Shown here: positions 50,951-59,288 of the stretch, piece after piece
Layout of the letters: every line of letters starts with the position of its first letter
How positions within the stretch are numbered: the first letter of the stretch is position 1
Assembly: GCF_003751625.1 (NCBI RefSeq)
Contig: NZ_RJUL01000006.1
Coordinates: 62,001 to 126,000, forward strand
Reading direction: 5' to 3'
DNA length: 64,000 nt
From: Gallaecimonas pentaromativorans
Lineage (GTDB): Bacteria > Pseudomonadota > Gammaproteobacteria > Enterobacterales > Gallaecimonadaceae
Position numbers and translations under genes: made by a program
The notes under the pieces: generated by a model
What the model saw: the letters and a program-made list of their open reading frames with translations, nothing else
Told to the model about the DNA's origin: nothing
Database searches by the model: none

Positions 50951-51648
50951 TAGATGGGCAGCAGGTATTTCTCTTTGAGGAGCTTGAGATAACGGCGCGA
51001 CACCGGCACCTTGGTGCCAAAGTGGGTTTCTATCTCGGCGCCACTTTCCTTGATGGCAATGCCCTTGATGGCATCGGGATTGACCAGATACTGGCGGTGT
51101 ACCCGCAGCAGCGGCAGCCGCGCTTCTAAGGTTTTAAGAGGCAGCTGGCAGTGCAGTTGTTCGCCTTGAGAAACCACCTGGGTACCGGTGAGATCCACAT
51201 AGGCGCAATCGATGTCCTTAGGGGCCACCAGCCGCACCGTGTTGCCCTGGTAGCAGGCCAGGCGCTCAAGGGGAGTGGTTTCGTCTTCGCCGGAGGTCAG
51301 CCCCTCCAGGCGCTTTAAGGTCTTGGCAAGGCGTGCCGGGTCAACCGGCTTTAGCAGGTAATCCACCGCCGCCTCGTTAAAGGCGTCCAGGGCGTATTGC
51401 TGATGGGCGGTCACAAACACCAGGGCCGGGCGAGGCTCGGGCAGCAGGCTGCTCACTTCCACGCCAGATAGCCCCGGCATGTCGACGTCCAGGAAAATCA
51501 CATCCGGGGCCAGCTCGCGGGCTTTGAGCAGGCCATCTTTGCCGTTACCGGCTTCGCCCACCACCTTCACCCCACCGGCTTCTTCCAAAAGGGCTGCCAG
51601 CTCATCCCGTGCCAAAGGCTCATCATCGACTAACAACGCCCGGATCAT
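50950..51648 (-). CDS. btsR: BtsR-like LytTR response regulator
   Basis: 232 residues from the ATG at 51648, preceded by GAGGAG and overlapping the btsS stop in ATGA. A receiver domain (Asp pair near 8-9, phospho-acceptor in VIFLDVDMPG) is followed by a LytTR DNA-binding domain (about 125-232; LLRVHRQYLVNPDAI, VPVSRRYLKLLKE). In E. coli BtsS/BtsR responds to extracellular pyruvate. Confidence 0.93.
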   Translation of the reverse strand: MIRALLVDDEPLARDELAALLEEAGGVKVVGEAGNGKDGLLKARELAPDVIFLDVDMPGLSGVEVSSLLPEPRPALVFVTAHQQYALDAFNEAAVDYLLKPVDPARLAKTLKRLEGLTSGEDETTPLERLACYQGNTVRLVAPKDIDCAYVDLTGTQVVSQGEQLHCQLPLKTLEARLPLLRVHRQYLVNPDAIKGIAIKESGAEIETHFGTKVPVSRRYLKLLKEKYLLPI

Positions 51649-53309
51649 GACAACACTCCTCTTGGCCAACGTAATTCTGCGCGGGTGTACAGGCCCGGCT
51701 CATGGTGGAGCTGAAGTGTACAAGATACCCCCAGAGCGGCAAAGCGCTCGCGCACCAGCTTGAGCCCCAGGCCGTCGCTCTTGACCGGCAGCCTAGCGGC
51801 GCTGTCGTCGATGACGATATGCACCTCGTTGCCGTCAAGGCGCGCCTCCAGGCTCACCTGGCCGCCCTCCTCCGCCTGGCTGATGCCGTGCTTGATGGCG
51901 TTCTCCACCAGGGTTTGAATGGCAAGGGCCGGCACCTTCTCCCCTTCAAGGCCGGGGCCGAGGGTTTCGATATAGGTGAGCCGCTCGCCAAAGCGCACCT
52001 TCTCGATGGCCAGGTAATGGTCGATATGGGCAAATTCTTCGGCCAGGGTCACGGTGACGCTGTGGCGGCCTAGGTTACCGCGCAAAAAGCCCGCCAGGTG
52101 CACAATAAGCTCCCGCGCTTTTTTGGCGTCGCGGCGCAGCACTGCCGCCACGGTATTGAGGCTGTTAAACAAAAAGTGCGGGTTAACCTTGGCTTCCAGC
52201 GCTTTTAGCTCGGCTTCGGCCAGCAGCGCCCGGTTGGCCTGCAGCTGGTCGTGCAAGAGCTGGTTGGAAAGCACCCCGGCAATGCCCACCCCGAGGCTGC
52301 GATTGAGGTTTCGAAACAGTTTGCGCTTGGGCTCGTAGAGCTTGATGGTACCCACCACTTCTTTCTCGCCCTTAAGCGGCACCACCAAGGATGAGCCCAG
52401 CTCGCAATCGGTGGTAATGGAGCACTGGTAAGGGGTGGAGAGGCCATCGGCAAACACCACCCGGTTAAAACGGATGGCATCGAGGGTAATGCGTGACGAG
52501 ATGGGCCGGCCCACCTTGTGGTGGTCAGCCCCCATGCCGGTAAAGGCAAGGATTTGCTCGCGGTCGGTAATAGCCACCGCCGCCACCCCGGTCTCGTCTT
52601 TGACAATCTCGGCGATGGTGGCTGCCGAGCGGGCATTAAAGCCCTGCTCCAGCACCCCCACGCAGCGCCTGGCGATACGCAGTGCCCGGTCTGATACCGT
52701 GGCCGCCAGCTCCTCGGCGCGAAACTTGGCGTCGCGGATAAAGCTCATAAAAAGCGCGGCGCCGATGGAGTTGGCCAGCATCATGGGCAGGGCAATTTGC
52801 TCTACCAGTTCTTTGGCCTGGTCCGAGGGGTGGGCCACGATAAGGATAATGGCCATTTGGCAGCCCTCGGCAAAGAGCCCCAAAAAGAACACCTGCCAGG
52901 GGTTGAAGATGCGTTCGGTCTGGCCGCAGCGCTGCCAAAAGGCGTGCACCAGCCCCCCTAAAAACCCTTCCCAGGTGGTGGAGATGGCGCAGGCCAGATC
53001 GGTAAAGCCGCCCATGGAAAAGCGGTGCATGCCGCCGGTAAAGCCCACCGCCGTGCCCACAAATGGCCCCCCCAGCAAGCCGCCCAAAATGGCGCCAATG
53101 GCGCGGGTGTTGGCTATGGCCCCCAGGTTCTGCTGGCCAAAGTAGGTGCCCATGATGCAAAAGCCAGAAAAAATGGCATACACCATCAGCTTGTGGATGG
53201 GCCAGCTGGACAAGCTGGCCAAAGGCCGAAACAGCGGCGTCTTGGAAAAGACGTAGACGATCAGCAGATACACACTCATCTGCTGAAAGAGCGGGAGCAC
53301 AAGCTGCAC
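51645..53309 (-). CDS. btsS: BtsS-like LytS-family sensor histidine kinase
   Basis: 554 residues from a GTG at 53309. The membrane domain of five to six helices (1-195; VFSKTPLFRPL, IANTRAIGAILGGLLGGP, GFTGGMHRFSMGG) is of the 5TM-LYT type, followed by a GAF-like domain (about 215-345, VAAVAITDREQILAFTGMG) and a LytS-type kinase with NPHFLFNSLNTVAAVL (phospho-accepting His) and ENAIKHG. The match to E. coli BtsS runs along the whole length. The GTG follows the iaaA stop without a gap (TAAGTG) and has a weak ribosome binding site, so it depends on translation of iaaA. Confidence 0.92.
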   Translation of the reverse strand: MQLVLPLFQQMSVYLLIVYVFSKTPLFRPLASLSSWPIHKLMVYAIFSGFCIMGTYFGQQNLGAIANTRAIGAILGGLLGGPFVGTAVGFTGGMHRFSMGGFTDLACAISTTWEGFLGGLVHAFWQRCGQTERIFNPWQVFFLGLFAEGCQMAIILIVAHPSDQAKELVEQIALPMMLANSIGAALFMSFIRDAKFRAEELAATVSDRALRIARRCVGVLEQGFNARSAATIAEIVKDETGVAAVAITDREQILAFTGMGADHHKVGRPISSRITLDAIRFNRVVFADGLSTPYQCSITTDCELGSSLVVPLKGEKEVVGTIKLYEPKRKLFRNLNRSLGVGIAGVLSNQLLHDQLQANRALLAEAELKALEAKVNPHFLFNSLNTVAAVLRRDAKKARELIVHLAGFLRGNLGRHSVTVTLAEEFAHIDHYLAIEKVRFGERLTYIETLGPGLEGEKVPALAIQTLVENAIKHGISQAEEGGQVSLEARLDGNEVHIVIDDSAARLPVKSDGLGLKLVRERFAALGVSCTLQLHHEPGLYTRAELRWPRGVLS

Positions 53310-54311
53310 TTAGGGGTTTCCGTAGATAAGGGTTTTCTCTTCGGTCCGGGTTTTATAGCCCCGGTACATGCCCTCGGTGTTGAAGGGCTGGGTGATGCTA
53401 CCATCGGCGCCCATCACGATCACCCCGCCGGTGCCGCCAAGGGTTTGAAGTCTGCCGTGGATCACCTCGTTGGCTGCGGTGGTGACGTCTTTGCCCTGGT
53501 AGCGCACCCGGGCGCAGATATCGGCGGCAATGTTAAGGCGAATAAAGTACTCGCCATGGCCGGTAGACGACACCGCGCACACGCCGTTCTCGGCATAGGT
53601 ACCGGCGCCAATAATGGGCGAGTCGCCGATGCGGCCATAGCGCTTGGCGGTCATGCCGCCGGTGGAGGTGGCAGCGGCCAGGTTGCCATTGGCGTCCAGG
53701 GCCACGGCGCCAACGGTGCCGTATTTGTAGTCGCCAGCCAGGTAATTGCGGGCCTGGTAGCCGGTTTGGGATATGGCTTTTTTGGCTTTATCCAGCGCCC
53801 GTTTGCGGGCCTCGGTATCAAAGTAGTGGTTGTTGACGGTATCGAGCCCCTCGCTCTTGGCAAAGGCGTCGGCCCCGGCGCCAGAGAGCAGCACATGGGG
53901 GCTGTCCATCATCACCTTGTAGGCGGCAAGAATGGGGTGTTTGACGGTTTTCACCCCGGCTACGGCGCCGGCGTTTAGGGTTTTGCCGTCCATGATGGAG
54001 GCGTCCAGCTCGTGCTCGCCGTCCCAGTTGTAAACCGCCCCTTTACCGGCGTTAAAAAGCGGCGAGTCTTCCATCACCATGATCGCCGCCTGCACGGCAT
54101 CCAAGCTGCTGCCGCCTTTATCCAGCACCGCGTAACCGGCGTTAAGGGCCTGGGTGAGCTTGGCGTGGTAGGCCTTCTCCTGGTCCGGGCTCAGGTTGGC
54201 ACGGGTGATGGTGCCGGCGCCGCCGTGGATGGCGATGGCGATGGGCGGTTTGTCGGCGGCTTGGGCGCCGAAAGCGGCCCCCAGCAGCAGGCTGCACAGC
54301 AAGGTCTTCAT
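53310..54311 (-). CDS. iaaA: periplasmic isoaspartyl peptidase/L-asparaginase (Ntn hydrolase)
   Basis: 333 residues. A signal peptide (1-18, ending AQA) precedes the plant-type asparaginase fold: IHGGAGTI, GSSLDAVQAA, and the self-cleavage site GTVGAVALD where the Thr becomes the nucleophile of the small subunit. It removes isoaspartyl residues from peptides and hydrolyses asparagine. AAGGAG precedes the ATG. It abuts btsS directly, which suggests one operon iaaA-btsS-btsR; export to the periplasm, unlike cytoplasmic E. coli IaaA, is notable. Confidence 0.93.
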   Translation of the reverse strand: MKTLLCSLLLGAAFGAQAADKPPIAIAIHGGAGTITRANLSPDQEKAYHAKLTQALNAGYAVLDKGGSSLDAVQAAIMVMEDSPLFNAGKGAVYNWDGEHELDASIMDGKTLNAGAVAGVKTVKHPILAAYKVMMDSPHVLLSGAGADAFAKSEGLDTVNNHYFDTEARKRALDKAKKAISQTGYQARNYLAGDYKYGTVGAVALDANGNLAAATSTGGMTAKRYGRIGDSPIIGAGTYAENGVCAVSSTGHGEYFIRLNIAADICARVRYQGKDVTTAANEVIHGRLQTLGGTGGVIVMGADGSITQPFNTEGMYRGYKTRTEEKTLIYGNP

Positions 54312-54439
54312 GGTGTTCTCCTTGGTTTTTTATGCATCTTTCCAAGCCTTTATTGTTAACACAAGGTCAACACGATCAGTGGTCATAAGGCCTGTCTGAA
54401 CGGCGTGGGCTACCGGCTCGCAGACCCAGCCTCGATTTC

Positions 54440-54445
54440 TATAAT
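54440..54445 (+). promoter_or_regulatory. -10 element of the M42 peptidase promoter
   Basis: Consensus TATAAT, 30 bases before the GTG start; the -35 region 17 bases upstream (CTCGCA) is poor. Confidence 0.5.
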
Positions 54446-54474
54446 GGGGGCTGATAAAAGGCTCAGGAGGTCCC

Positions 54475-55575
54475 GTGTCCCCAAATACCGATTATCTGCT
54501 CGATACCCTGCAAAAACTGTTGGCCATTGCCAGCCCGTCCGGCTTTACCGATCAGGTGGTGCATTTTGTCTGTGACGAGTTGGCCCGGCTGGACATCCCC
54601 TTTGAACTCACTCGCCGCGGCGCCATTCGCGCCACCTTGGAAGGGCGCCAGCGCTCCCCCGACAGGGCGCTGGTGGCCCACGTCGACACCCTCGGTGCCC
54701 AGGTGAAAAGCCTTAAAGCAAACGGTCGCCTGGAAGTGGTGCCGGTCGGCCACTGGAATGCCCGCTTTGCCGAGGGTTGCCGGGCAACACTCTTTTCCGG
54801 CAAGCGCCGCTACCGGGGCTCGCTACTGCCCTTAAAGGCCTCCGGCCATACCTTCGCCGCCGCTAACGATGCCCAAGAGGCCAACTGGCAAAACATTGAA
54901 ATGCGGGTGGATGTGCCAGGCGGTGACCGCCAGGCCCTGGTCAATGCTGGTATTCATATCGGCGATTTTATCGCCATCGATACCATGACCGAGATTGACC
55001 TCGACTCGGGCTTTATCAACTCCCGCCACTTGGACGACAAAGCCGGGGTAGCGGTATTGCTGACCACCGCCAAGGCCCTCAAAGAAAGCGCCGAGACACT
55101 GCCGGTGGATTTGCATCTGCTGTTTACCATCACCGAGGAAGTGGGCTCGGGGGCGTCATCGGTATTGCACCAAGACGTGGCCGAGATGGTCAGTATCGAC
55201 AACGGCACCACGGCGCCTGGGCAGAACTCCAGCGAATACGGCGTTACCATTGCCATGGCCGACCAAACCGGCCCCTTTGACTACCACTTAACCCACCACC
55301 TCATCCACCTTTGCCACGAGCATGGGATTGGCCATCAGCGCGATATCTTCCGCTTTTATCGCTCCGACTCGGCCTCTGCCATCGAAGCCGGCAATGACCT
55401 TCGCACCGCCTTGGTATGCTTTGGCATCGACGCCTCGCACTATTACGAGCGTATCCACCTTGACGCGTTAACCAGCCTGACCCGGCTGCTGTGGCACTAC
55501 GCGCTGTCGGCGCCGCTGTTTGCCGACGACAACAAGCTGCTTACCGCCCGCCCCGATTTTCCCCATATGCCGTAA
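54475..55575 (+). CDS. M42-family aminopeptidase-like hydrolase (NAGGN-type)
   Basis: 366 residues from a GTG at 54475 with AGGAGG upstream. The co-catalytic metal ligands are visible in VAHVDTLG, HLDDKAG, TEEVGSG (catalytic Glu pair) and SIDNGT. The sequence resembles the M42 peptidase that accompanies synthesis genes for the osmoprotectant N-acetylglutaminylglutamine amide, but those synthesis genes are not near here. Role therefore open: dipeptide turnover or osmolyte breakdown. Converges on the CHAD gene with a 35-base overlap. Confidence 0.85.
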   Translation: MSPNTDYLLDTLQKLLAIASPSGFTDQVVHFVCDELARLDIPFELTRRGAIRATLEGRQRSPDRALVAHVDTLGAQVKSLKANGRLEVVPVGHWNARFAEGCRATLFSGKRRYRGSLLPLKASGHTFAAANDAQEANWQNIEMRVDVPGGDRQALVNAGIHIGDFIAIDTMTEIDLDSGFINSRHLDDKAGVAVLLTTAKALKESAETLPVDLHLLFTITEEVGSGASSVLHQDVAEMVSIDNGTTAPGQNSSEYGVTIAMADQTGPFDYHLTHHLIHLCHEHGIGHQRDIFRFYRSDSASAIEAGNDLRTALVCFGIDASHYYERIHLDALTSLTRLLWHYALSAPLFADDNKLLTARPDFPHMP

Positions 55576-56182
55576 AAAACGCTCCCAGTGCCGCCAACAG
55601 TGCCGGATGGGCGGCCCGGCGGCGCTGGCGGGCGATTTTGTGGTCGATAAGGCTAAGGTCGTGGTCGTCCCCTAGCTGCTGGCCAAGGCCATTGAGGACT
55701 TTGGCGGTCTGGGCGGCCCCCAGCCACTCACTGTAGGCCTCCAATTGCTTGATGGTGCTTCGTAGCCGGTGCAGGGGCTCGCTCTTGGGGTGCTTGCCAC
55801 GGCAAGCCCGGTATTGGGCCCGGCCCTTACAAAAGGCCCGGCTGTAAGCGCTGAGCAAGGCGTCGGCCTCTAGCGGCGGCGCCTTTTTAATGGCAGCGGC
55901 CAGGGCGCTTGGGTCCGGCACCGGCATCTTGGGCTCGGCTAAGGGCGCCAGGGCCAATTGCTGGTGCCAATAGTGCAGCACCTGGCGGTTACGGGCCGCG
56001 CCCAGCTGCTTTTTAAGGCCTTTGGCGGCCTTGGCAAGGGGCTTACAACGGCAGGCCTTGGCCCAGGCATCGGCCTTTTTGGCTACCTTGCGACACTGGT
56101 GTACCGAGCCGCCGTCAAGGGCCGCAAGCAGCTCGGCAGCTATCGGGTCCAATCTTTCCAACCCTTTGTTTTTACTGGCCAT
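55541..56182 (-). CDS. CHAD-domain protein
   Basis: 213 residues, helical, rich in Lys, Arg and His. The conserved CHAD elements VHQCRKVAKKADAW, LHRLRSTIKQLEAY and LGQQLGDDHDL are present. CHAD domains bind polyphosphate; free-standing ones attach to polyphosphate granules. No CYTH domain is fused to it. No partner gene is nearby. Confidence 0.88.
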   Translation of the reverse strand: MASKNKGLERLDPIAAELLAALDGGSVHQCRKVAKKADAWAKACRCKPLAKAAKGLKKQLGAARNRQVLHYWHQQLALAPLAEPKMPVPDPSALAAAIKKAPPLEADALLSAYSRAFCKGRAQYRACRGKHPKSEPLHRLRSTIKQLEAYSEWLGAAQTAKVLNGLGQQLGDDHDLSLIDHKIARQRRRAAHPALLAALGAFFTAYGENRGGR

Positions 56183-56268
56183 AAACCCACATTAGACAAA
56201 AGGATAAAGGTAGTGGCGGCGCCGACATGCTACATCTTCACCATCGCGTAAATTGGAGTTTATCCTTG

Positions 56269-57948
56269 ATGGCCGCCATGGAAAGTATGTTTAAAGGCGA
56301 ATCCCAGCCACCTCTGTCATTTCAAACCATAGGTGATTGCCTCAAGGACAGGGCCAAGGCGCACCCCAACCGGTTGGCGGTGGTGGTGCGGCATCAAAAT
56401 ATCCGCTGGACCTACCGCCAGTTTCAGCAGCAGGTAGACCGCTTGGCCACCGGCCTTTATCGCCTTGGTATCGAGAAAGGCGACCGGGTGGGCATTTGGG
56501 CCCCCAACTGCTACCAGTGGCTGCTGGTGCAGTTTGCCACGGCCCGCCTTGGCGCCATCATGGTCTGCATCAATCCCAACTACCAAAAACCGGAGCTGGC
56601 CTATGCCCTCAACAAGGTGCAGTGCAAGGCACTGGTGTGCGCCGAGGGGTTTCGCCACCTCAACTACCTGGCGATGCTGGACGACCTAGCCCCGGAGCTT
56701 GCTCGCACCACCTCAGGCAAGCCGTTGAAGGCTAAGGCCCTGCCTCACCTTCGCCATGTTATTACCCTCGGCAAGGCCCATAACGGCTACCTGGCCTTTG
56801 ACTGGCTGATGGCCGACTTTAGCGCCAGTGACCGCGCCCTGCTGGACGCCCTGGAGCTAACCCCAGGCGAGCCTATCAATATCCAGTTCACCTCCGGCAC
56901 CACCGGTAACCCCAAAGGCGCCACCCTCTCCCACCACAACATTCTCAACAATGCCGCCCTGGTGGGCGAAGCCATGGATCTTGGCCCCAAAGACAAACTG
57001 TGCATTCCGGTGCCCCTTTATCACTGCTTTGGCATGGTGCTGGGCAGCCTTCTCTGCGTAACCCGCGGCGCGGCCATGGTGTTCCCGGCAGAGGCTTTTG
57101 ATGCCGCCAGTACCCTGGCGGCGGTCAGCGAAGAAAAGTGCACCGCCCTGCACGGGGTGCCCACCATGTTTATTGCCATGCTCGAGCACCCGGATTTTGC
57201 CCAATTTGACGTATCGAGCCTTCGCACCGGGGTGATGGCCGGCGCCACCTGCCCCATGGAGCTGATGAAAAAGGTGATGGGGCCGCTCCATGTGCCAGAA
57301 ATTCTCATCGCCTACGGCCAGACCGAGTCCAGCCCCATCAACCACATTACCCGCCGTGACGACCCGCTGGAAAAACGCATCACCAGCGTTGGCCGCGCCG
57401 GTGCCCACCAGGAAGTCAAACTGGTAGACCCCATGGGCCGCACCGTGGCGCTGGGGGAAAAGGGGGAAATTTGTAACCGCAGCTACTCGGTGATGCTGGG
57501 TTACTGGGACGACGCGCAAAAGACCGACGATGCCATCGACAGCCACGGCTGGCTGCACTCGGGGGATCTGGGCATCATGGACGCCGAAGGCTACGTGCAG
57601 GTGGTGGGGCGCCTTAAGGACATGATCATCCGCGGCGGCGAAAACATCTACCCACGGGAGGTGGAAGAGTGCTTCTACCGCCACCCAAAAGTGCAGGAAA
57701 TACAAGTGTTTGGCATTCCCGACGAGCGTTACGGCGAGGCGGTGTGCGCCTGGGTCCAGGCCCGCAAGGGCCAGAGTCTGAGCCGCGACGAGCTGGTGGA
57801 GTTTGCCCGCGAGCAGCTGGCCCACTTTAAGATCCCCAAATACTTCCACTTCGTGGACAACTACCCGATGACGGTGACCGGCAAAATTCAGAAGTTCAAA
57901 ATGCGCGAGCTGATGCTCGAAAGCCTCAAGGATGCGGTAAAAAGCTAG
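56269..57948 (+). CDS. AMP-binding acyl-CoA synthetase
   Basis: 559 residues from the ATG at 56269, which has GGAG ten bases upstream; ATGs at 56227 and 56278 are alternatives. ANL-superfamily motifs in order: FTSGTTGNPKGATLSHHN (P-loop), YGQTESSP, HSGDLG, GGENIYPREVEE and the catalytic Lys in TVTGKIQKF. It activates a carboxylic acid as acyl-AMP and transfers it to CoA. The sequence is of the medium/long-chain fatty acid type; the exact chain length is unknown. Confidence 0.92.
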   Translation: MAAMESMFKGESQPPLSFQTIGDCLKDRAKAHPNRLAVVVRHQNIRWTYRQFQQQVDRLATGLYRLGIEKGDRVGIWAPNCYQWLLVQFATARLGAIMVCINPNYQKPELAYALNKVQCKALVCAEGFRHLNYLAMLDDLAPELARTTSGKPLKAKALPHLRHVITLGKAHNGYLAFDWLMADFSASDRALLDALELTPGEPINIQFTSGTTGNPKGATLSHHNILNNAALVGEAMDLGPKDKLCIPVPLYHCFGMVLGSLLCVTRGAAMVFPAEAFDAASTLAAVSEEKCTALHGVPTMFIAMLEHPDFAQFDVSSLRTGVMAGATCPMELMKKVMGPLHVPEILIAYGQTESSPINHITRRDDPLEKRITSVGRAGAHQEVKLVDPMGRTVALGEKGEICNRSYSVMLGYWDDAQKTDDAIDSHGWLHSGDLGIMDAEGYVQVVGRLKDMIIRGGENIYPREVEECFYRHPKVQEIQVFGIPDERYGEAVCAWVQARKGQSLSRDELVEFAREQLAHFKIPKYFHFVDNYPMTVTGKIQKFKMRELMLESLKDAVKS

Positions 57949-58024
57949 GGCCACGCGCCCTTTATCATGGCGTTGTCATGGCAAAGTGCTAAGGTAGGCG
58001 TTTTTGGCTTTCTGGAAATCTTCC

Positions 58025-59230
58025 ATGCGTAAATCTCTCCTGCTATTGGCTTTTTTAAGCCTCGGCGCCCGGGCCGACTTTGCCATTCCCGGCTATGAAC
58101 TCATTCACACCGTGCCGGTGGAAACCTCCCTGGCCACCCCGGACCTGCGCGGCCCCACCGAGGTGTGGACCCAGCTGTTCGACAAAGCCCAGCACAGCAT
58201 CGATATCGCCCAGTTTTATGTGTCCGGCAAACCCGGCGAGCCGCTGGACACCGTCATGGCCCACCTCAAAGCGGCTGGTGAGCGGGGCGTGAAAATTCGC
58301 TTCCTGCTCGATAAACACGGCCTTGGCATCTCCGAGCAAGCCACCGTCGAGCAGCTCAAAGCCATCCCCAACCTCACCTTCAAACTGATTGATTACAGCA
58401 AGGTGGGCGGCGGCATCATCCACGCCAAATACATGGTGATTGACGGCAATGAGGGCTACCTTGGCAGCCAGAACTTTGACTGGCGCTCGCTAAAGCACAT
58501 CCACGAAGCCGGCATCCTGGTCAGCAACACCAAAGTGGCCGGCCAGATGCAGATGATTTTTGACATCGACTGGCAAGCCCAAGCGCTGGTGGCGGCCGGC
58601 AAACCGGTACCCAAGCTCAACAACAAGCCGGTACTGGCCGACGAATCCCAGCAAGACTACCTGGTGGCCAGCCCCAACGCCTTTAACCCCCCCGGTGTCG
58701 GCGACTCCCAAAGCGAGCTGGTACGGCTGATGGCCAAGGCCAAAAAAGAAGTGCTGGTGCAGGTAATGGAATACGCGCCGCTCTCTTATGCCCCCGGCGT
58801 TCGCCCCTACTACGCGGTGATTGACGACGCCATTCGCGCCGCTGCCCAGCGTGGGGTTAAGGTCAAACTGATGGTGGCGGACTGGAACACCAAAGAGCCG
58901 GAGCTGAGCTACCTCAAGAGCCTGGAAGTGCTGCCCAACGTTGAAGTGAAAATTGTCTCTATTCCGCAAGCCAAAGAAGGCTTTATTCCCTTTGCCCGGG
59001 TTATTCACACCAAGGCCATGGATATAGACGACACCATTGCCTGGGTTGGCACCAGCAACTGGGAAGGCGGCTATCTGGACAACTCCCGTAACCTGGAAAT
59101 GGTGATGCAAGACCCCAAGATGGCCAAGCGCATCGGCGAGCTGCACAAGCAGCTGTGGGACAGCCCCTACGCCAAGGAGCTGGACATCAACAAAGCCTAC
59201 CCGCGCCCGCACCCGGGCAGCGAAAAGTAA
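58025..59230 (+). CDS. secreted phospholipase D-family protein
   Basis: 401 residues from the ATG at 58025, with GGAA eight bases upstream. A signal peptide (1-18) is followed by two PLD half-domains. The HKD motifs are HAKYMVIDGNEGYLGSQNFD and HTKAMDIDDTIAWVGTSNWE; the second keeps His, Lys and Asp. It probably acts on phospholipids or a related phosphodiester in the periplasm or outside. Single gene between an acyl-CoA synthetase and a terminator. Confidence 0.88.
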   Translation: MRKSLLLLAFLSLGARADFAIPGYELIHTVPVETSLATPDLRGPTEVWTQLFDKAQHSIDIAQFYVSGKPGEPLDTVMAHLKAAGERGVKIRFLLDKHGLGISEQATVEQLKAIPNLTFKLIDYSKVGGGIIHAKYMVIDGNEGYLGSQNFDWRSLKHIHEAGILVSNTKVAGQMQMIFDIDWQAQALVAAGKPVPKLNNKPVLADESQQDYLVASPNAFNPPGVGDSQSELVRLMAKAKKEVLVQVMEYAPLSYAPGVRPYYAVIDDAIRAAAQRGVKVKLMVADWNTKEPELSYLKSLEVLPNVEVKIVSIPQAKEGFIPFARVIHTKAMDIDDTIAWVGTSNWEGGYLDNSRNLEMVMQDPKMAKRIGELHKQLWDSPYAKELDINKAYPRPHPGSEK

Positions 59231-59234
59231 GCCA

Positions 59235-59266
59235 CAAAAAAGGCGCCCAGATGGGCGCCTTTTTTA
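59235..59266. terminator. bidirectional terminator between the PLD gene and gnd
   Basis: AAAAAAGGCGCCC-AGAT-GGGCGCCTTTTTT. Confidence 0.87.
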
Positions 59267-59288
59267 TCACTGATTTTTTACAAACCAC

